From positions 405 to 25,079 of the forward strand of contig PCSF01000243.1 in NCBI GenBank assembly GCA_002771315.1: 24,675 nt of DNA. The letters run 5' to 3'. Shown here piece by piece: positions 23,426 through 24,675 of this stretch. How positions within the stretch are numbered: position 1 is the stretch's first letter; each line of letters opens with the position of its first letter. Position numbers and translations under genes: made by a program. The stretch comes from Desulfobacterales bacterium CG23_combo_of_CG06-09_8_20_14_all_52_9 (lineage in GTDB: Bacteria > Desulfobacterota > Desulfobacteria > Desulfobacterales > UBA2156). The notes under the pieces are model-generated. The model ran no database searches and had not been told where the DNA came from. It saw only the letters and a list, made by a program, of their open reading frames with translations.

Positions 23426-24675
23426 ATGAGGTTGTTTCAGACCCGGTTCGGAACCCTCGCCCTGGGCGGGATTATTTTTCTGATTATTTCTCTATCAACA
23501 CGACTTATCCTGACCATAACGGCCGGCGCCCTGGCCGAGTTGACGATCGGCAAGGTGGTTCTGATCTTTACCGTCGGCTTATTCTATGACGTCATTACCT
23601 TCTGCTACTTCGCTGCACCGGCTGCGCTGGCGCTCTTTCTTCTGCCGAACCGTTGGACCCCTTCCTGGTGGAGTCGCGGACCGGCGGCTGCCGTCTATTT
23701 CATCACCATCTTCCTTCTGCTGTTCAACGCCTGCGCCGAGTGGCTGTTCTGGGATGAGTTCGGAACCCGCTTCAACTTCGTGGCGGTCGATTACCTGGTC
23801 TATACGACGGAGGTCATCAAGAACATCCGCGAATCCTACCCCTTCACGACGATCCTGGTTTCTATCGGCGTACTTACAGCGGGCATTTTCGCTGCCACCT
23901 GGCGACCATTCGTGCGGGCGTTTTCCTGCCCGACATCACGCAAGGCCAGGTTGGTGCCTCTGTTAGCAATCACCCTTGTGGCTACCGGAGCGCTGATCTT
24001 CATCGACGATGATGATTTCCAGATTTCTAAAAATTACTATGCCAATGAACTGTCGCACAATGGGATCTACAGTCTGGTGGACGCCTTTGAAGACAACGTC
24101 CTGGATTACGATCAGTACTACCTTAAACGAGACCCTGCTGCGGTCTTCAGCCGGTTGCGACCACTAGTACTCGATCACAACGCCCGTTTTATCGTCCCCG
24201 GTCTGGATATTCGCCGACACATCACGGCGGAGGGTGCGGAGCGGCGGCTCAATGTTGTTCTGATTGTCGTGGAGAGTCTGAGCGCCGAGTTTCTCGGCGT
24301 ATACAGGAACCAAGCCCATCTGACACCGAACCTGGATGCGCTCGCCGCGCAAAGCCTGTTCTTCGACAACCTCTACGCCACCGGCACACGGACCGACCGG
24401 GGCCTGGAGGCGACAACCCTCTCCATTCCGCCGACACCAGGCCGAGCGGTCATCAAGCGACCCAACAACGCGAACATGTTCACCCTGATGAACCAGTTTC
24501 AACGGAGAGGGTACGATACCAAATTTCTCTATGGGGGGTTCGGCTACTTCGACAACATGAACAATTATTTTGCGGGGAATGGCGCTGAAATCGTGGACCG
24601 CGCGGTGCTGACCGGTGATGAGATTACCTTCGCCAATGCATGGGGGGTGTGCGATGAGGATCTCTATCGACGAAC
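23426..24675 (+). CDS. LTA-synthase-family membrane enzyme (sulfatase fold), 3' end beyond the window
   Basis: The visible 416 residues start at ATG 23426, preceded by AGGAG at 5 nt. There are five predicted membrane segments (about 10-32, 42-60, 62-75, 87-105, 140-160, with one more near 177-195), then a periplasmic domain of the alkaline-phosphatase/sulfatase fold. Motifs match the LTA synthase/phosphoglycerol transferase group: NVVLIVVESLSAEFLG with metal ligand E283, PNLDALAAQS, and YATGTRTDRGLEATTLSIPPTPG with T323 as the likely nucleophile. Family members in Proteobacteria are usually about 600-700 residues, so roughly a third is missing here, including the late metal-binding Asp/His. 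Role inferred: transfer of a phosphoglycerol or similar group to an envelope glycan or lipid. No partner gene is visible. Confidence 0.85.
   Translation, partial: MRLFQTRFGTLALGGIIFLIISLSTRLILTITAGALAELTIGKVVLIFTVGLFYDVITFCYFAAPAALALFLLPNRWTPSWWSRGPAAAVYFITIFLLLFNACAEWLFWDEFGTRFNFVAVDYLVYTTEVIKNIRESYPFTTILVSIGVLTAGIFAATWRPFVRAFSCPTSRKARLVPLLAITLVATGALIFIDDDDFQISKNYYANELSHNGIYSLVDAFEDNVLDYDQYYLKRDPAAVFSRLRPLVLDHNARFIVPGLDIRRHITAEGAERRLNVVLIVVESLSAEFLGVYRNQAHLTPNLDALAAQSLFFDNLYATGTRTDRGLEATTLSIPPTPGRAVIKRPNNANMFTLMNQFQRRGYDTKFLYGGFGYFDNMNNYFAGNGAEIVDRAVLTGDEITFANAWGVCDEDLYRR

Overview
This is a chromosomal segment from a Gram-negative bacterium, probably a Desulfobacterota (deltaproteobacterial) anaerobe. 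That placement is an inference. It rests on the gene mix (Y-family polymerase next to a short DnaE2, PBP1B with a lipoprotein partner, a CoA ligase (ADP-forming type) fused to an acetyltransferase, HtpX) and on the general look of the proteins; no rRNA or tRNA is present to confirm it. Gene density is high and no phage, transposase or CRISPR array is visible.

Layout. 1-3280 (+): the end of a Y-family DNA polymerase followed after 2 nt by a DnaE2-type polymerase, a translesion (mutasome) pair. 3397-8104 (+): htpX, with its own good promoter, then two tandem dynamin-like GTPases whose reading frames overlap. 8272-11038 (-): PBP1B followed by a TPR lipoprotein with a 1-nt gap, a likely cell-wall synthase plus activator pair. 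11228-11286: a strong bidirectional terminator. 11317-11712 (-): a small secreted Trp/Pro/Tyr-rich protein. 12078-14648 (+): zwf and pgl, the first two steps of the oxidative pentose phosphate pathway, separated by an approximately 100-bp imperfect palindrome that looks like a repeat element. 14658-16289 (-): an M20 metallopeptidase and a GNAT acetyltransferase. 16474-16821 (-): a stand-alone CheY-like receiver. 17024-21108 (-): the acyl-CoA ligase/GNAT fusion followed by a lipoprotein with glycosidase-like features. 21301-22995 (+): a KefB/C-type antiporter divergent from the ligase. 23426 to the window end (+): an LTA-synthase-family membrane sulfatase-fold enzyme, cut by the end of the window.

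The themes are envelope biogenesis and membrane upkeep (HtpX, GTPase pair, PBP1B/lipoprotein, LTA-synthase-like enzyme, antiporter) mixed with central carbon metabolism and mutagenic DNA repair. The most promising candidates for undescribed biology are the paired GTPases behind htpX, the PBP1B-lipoprotein pair, the palindromic element between zwf and pgl, and the lipoprotein downstream of the acyl-CoA ligase.
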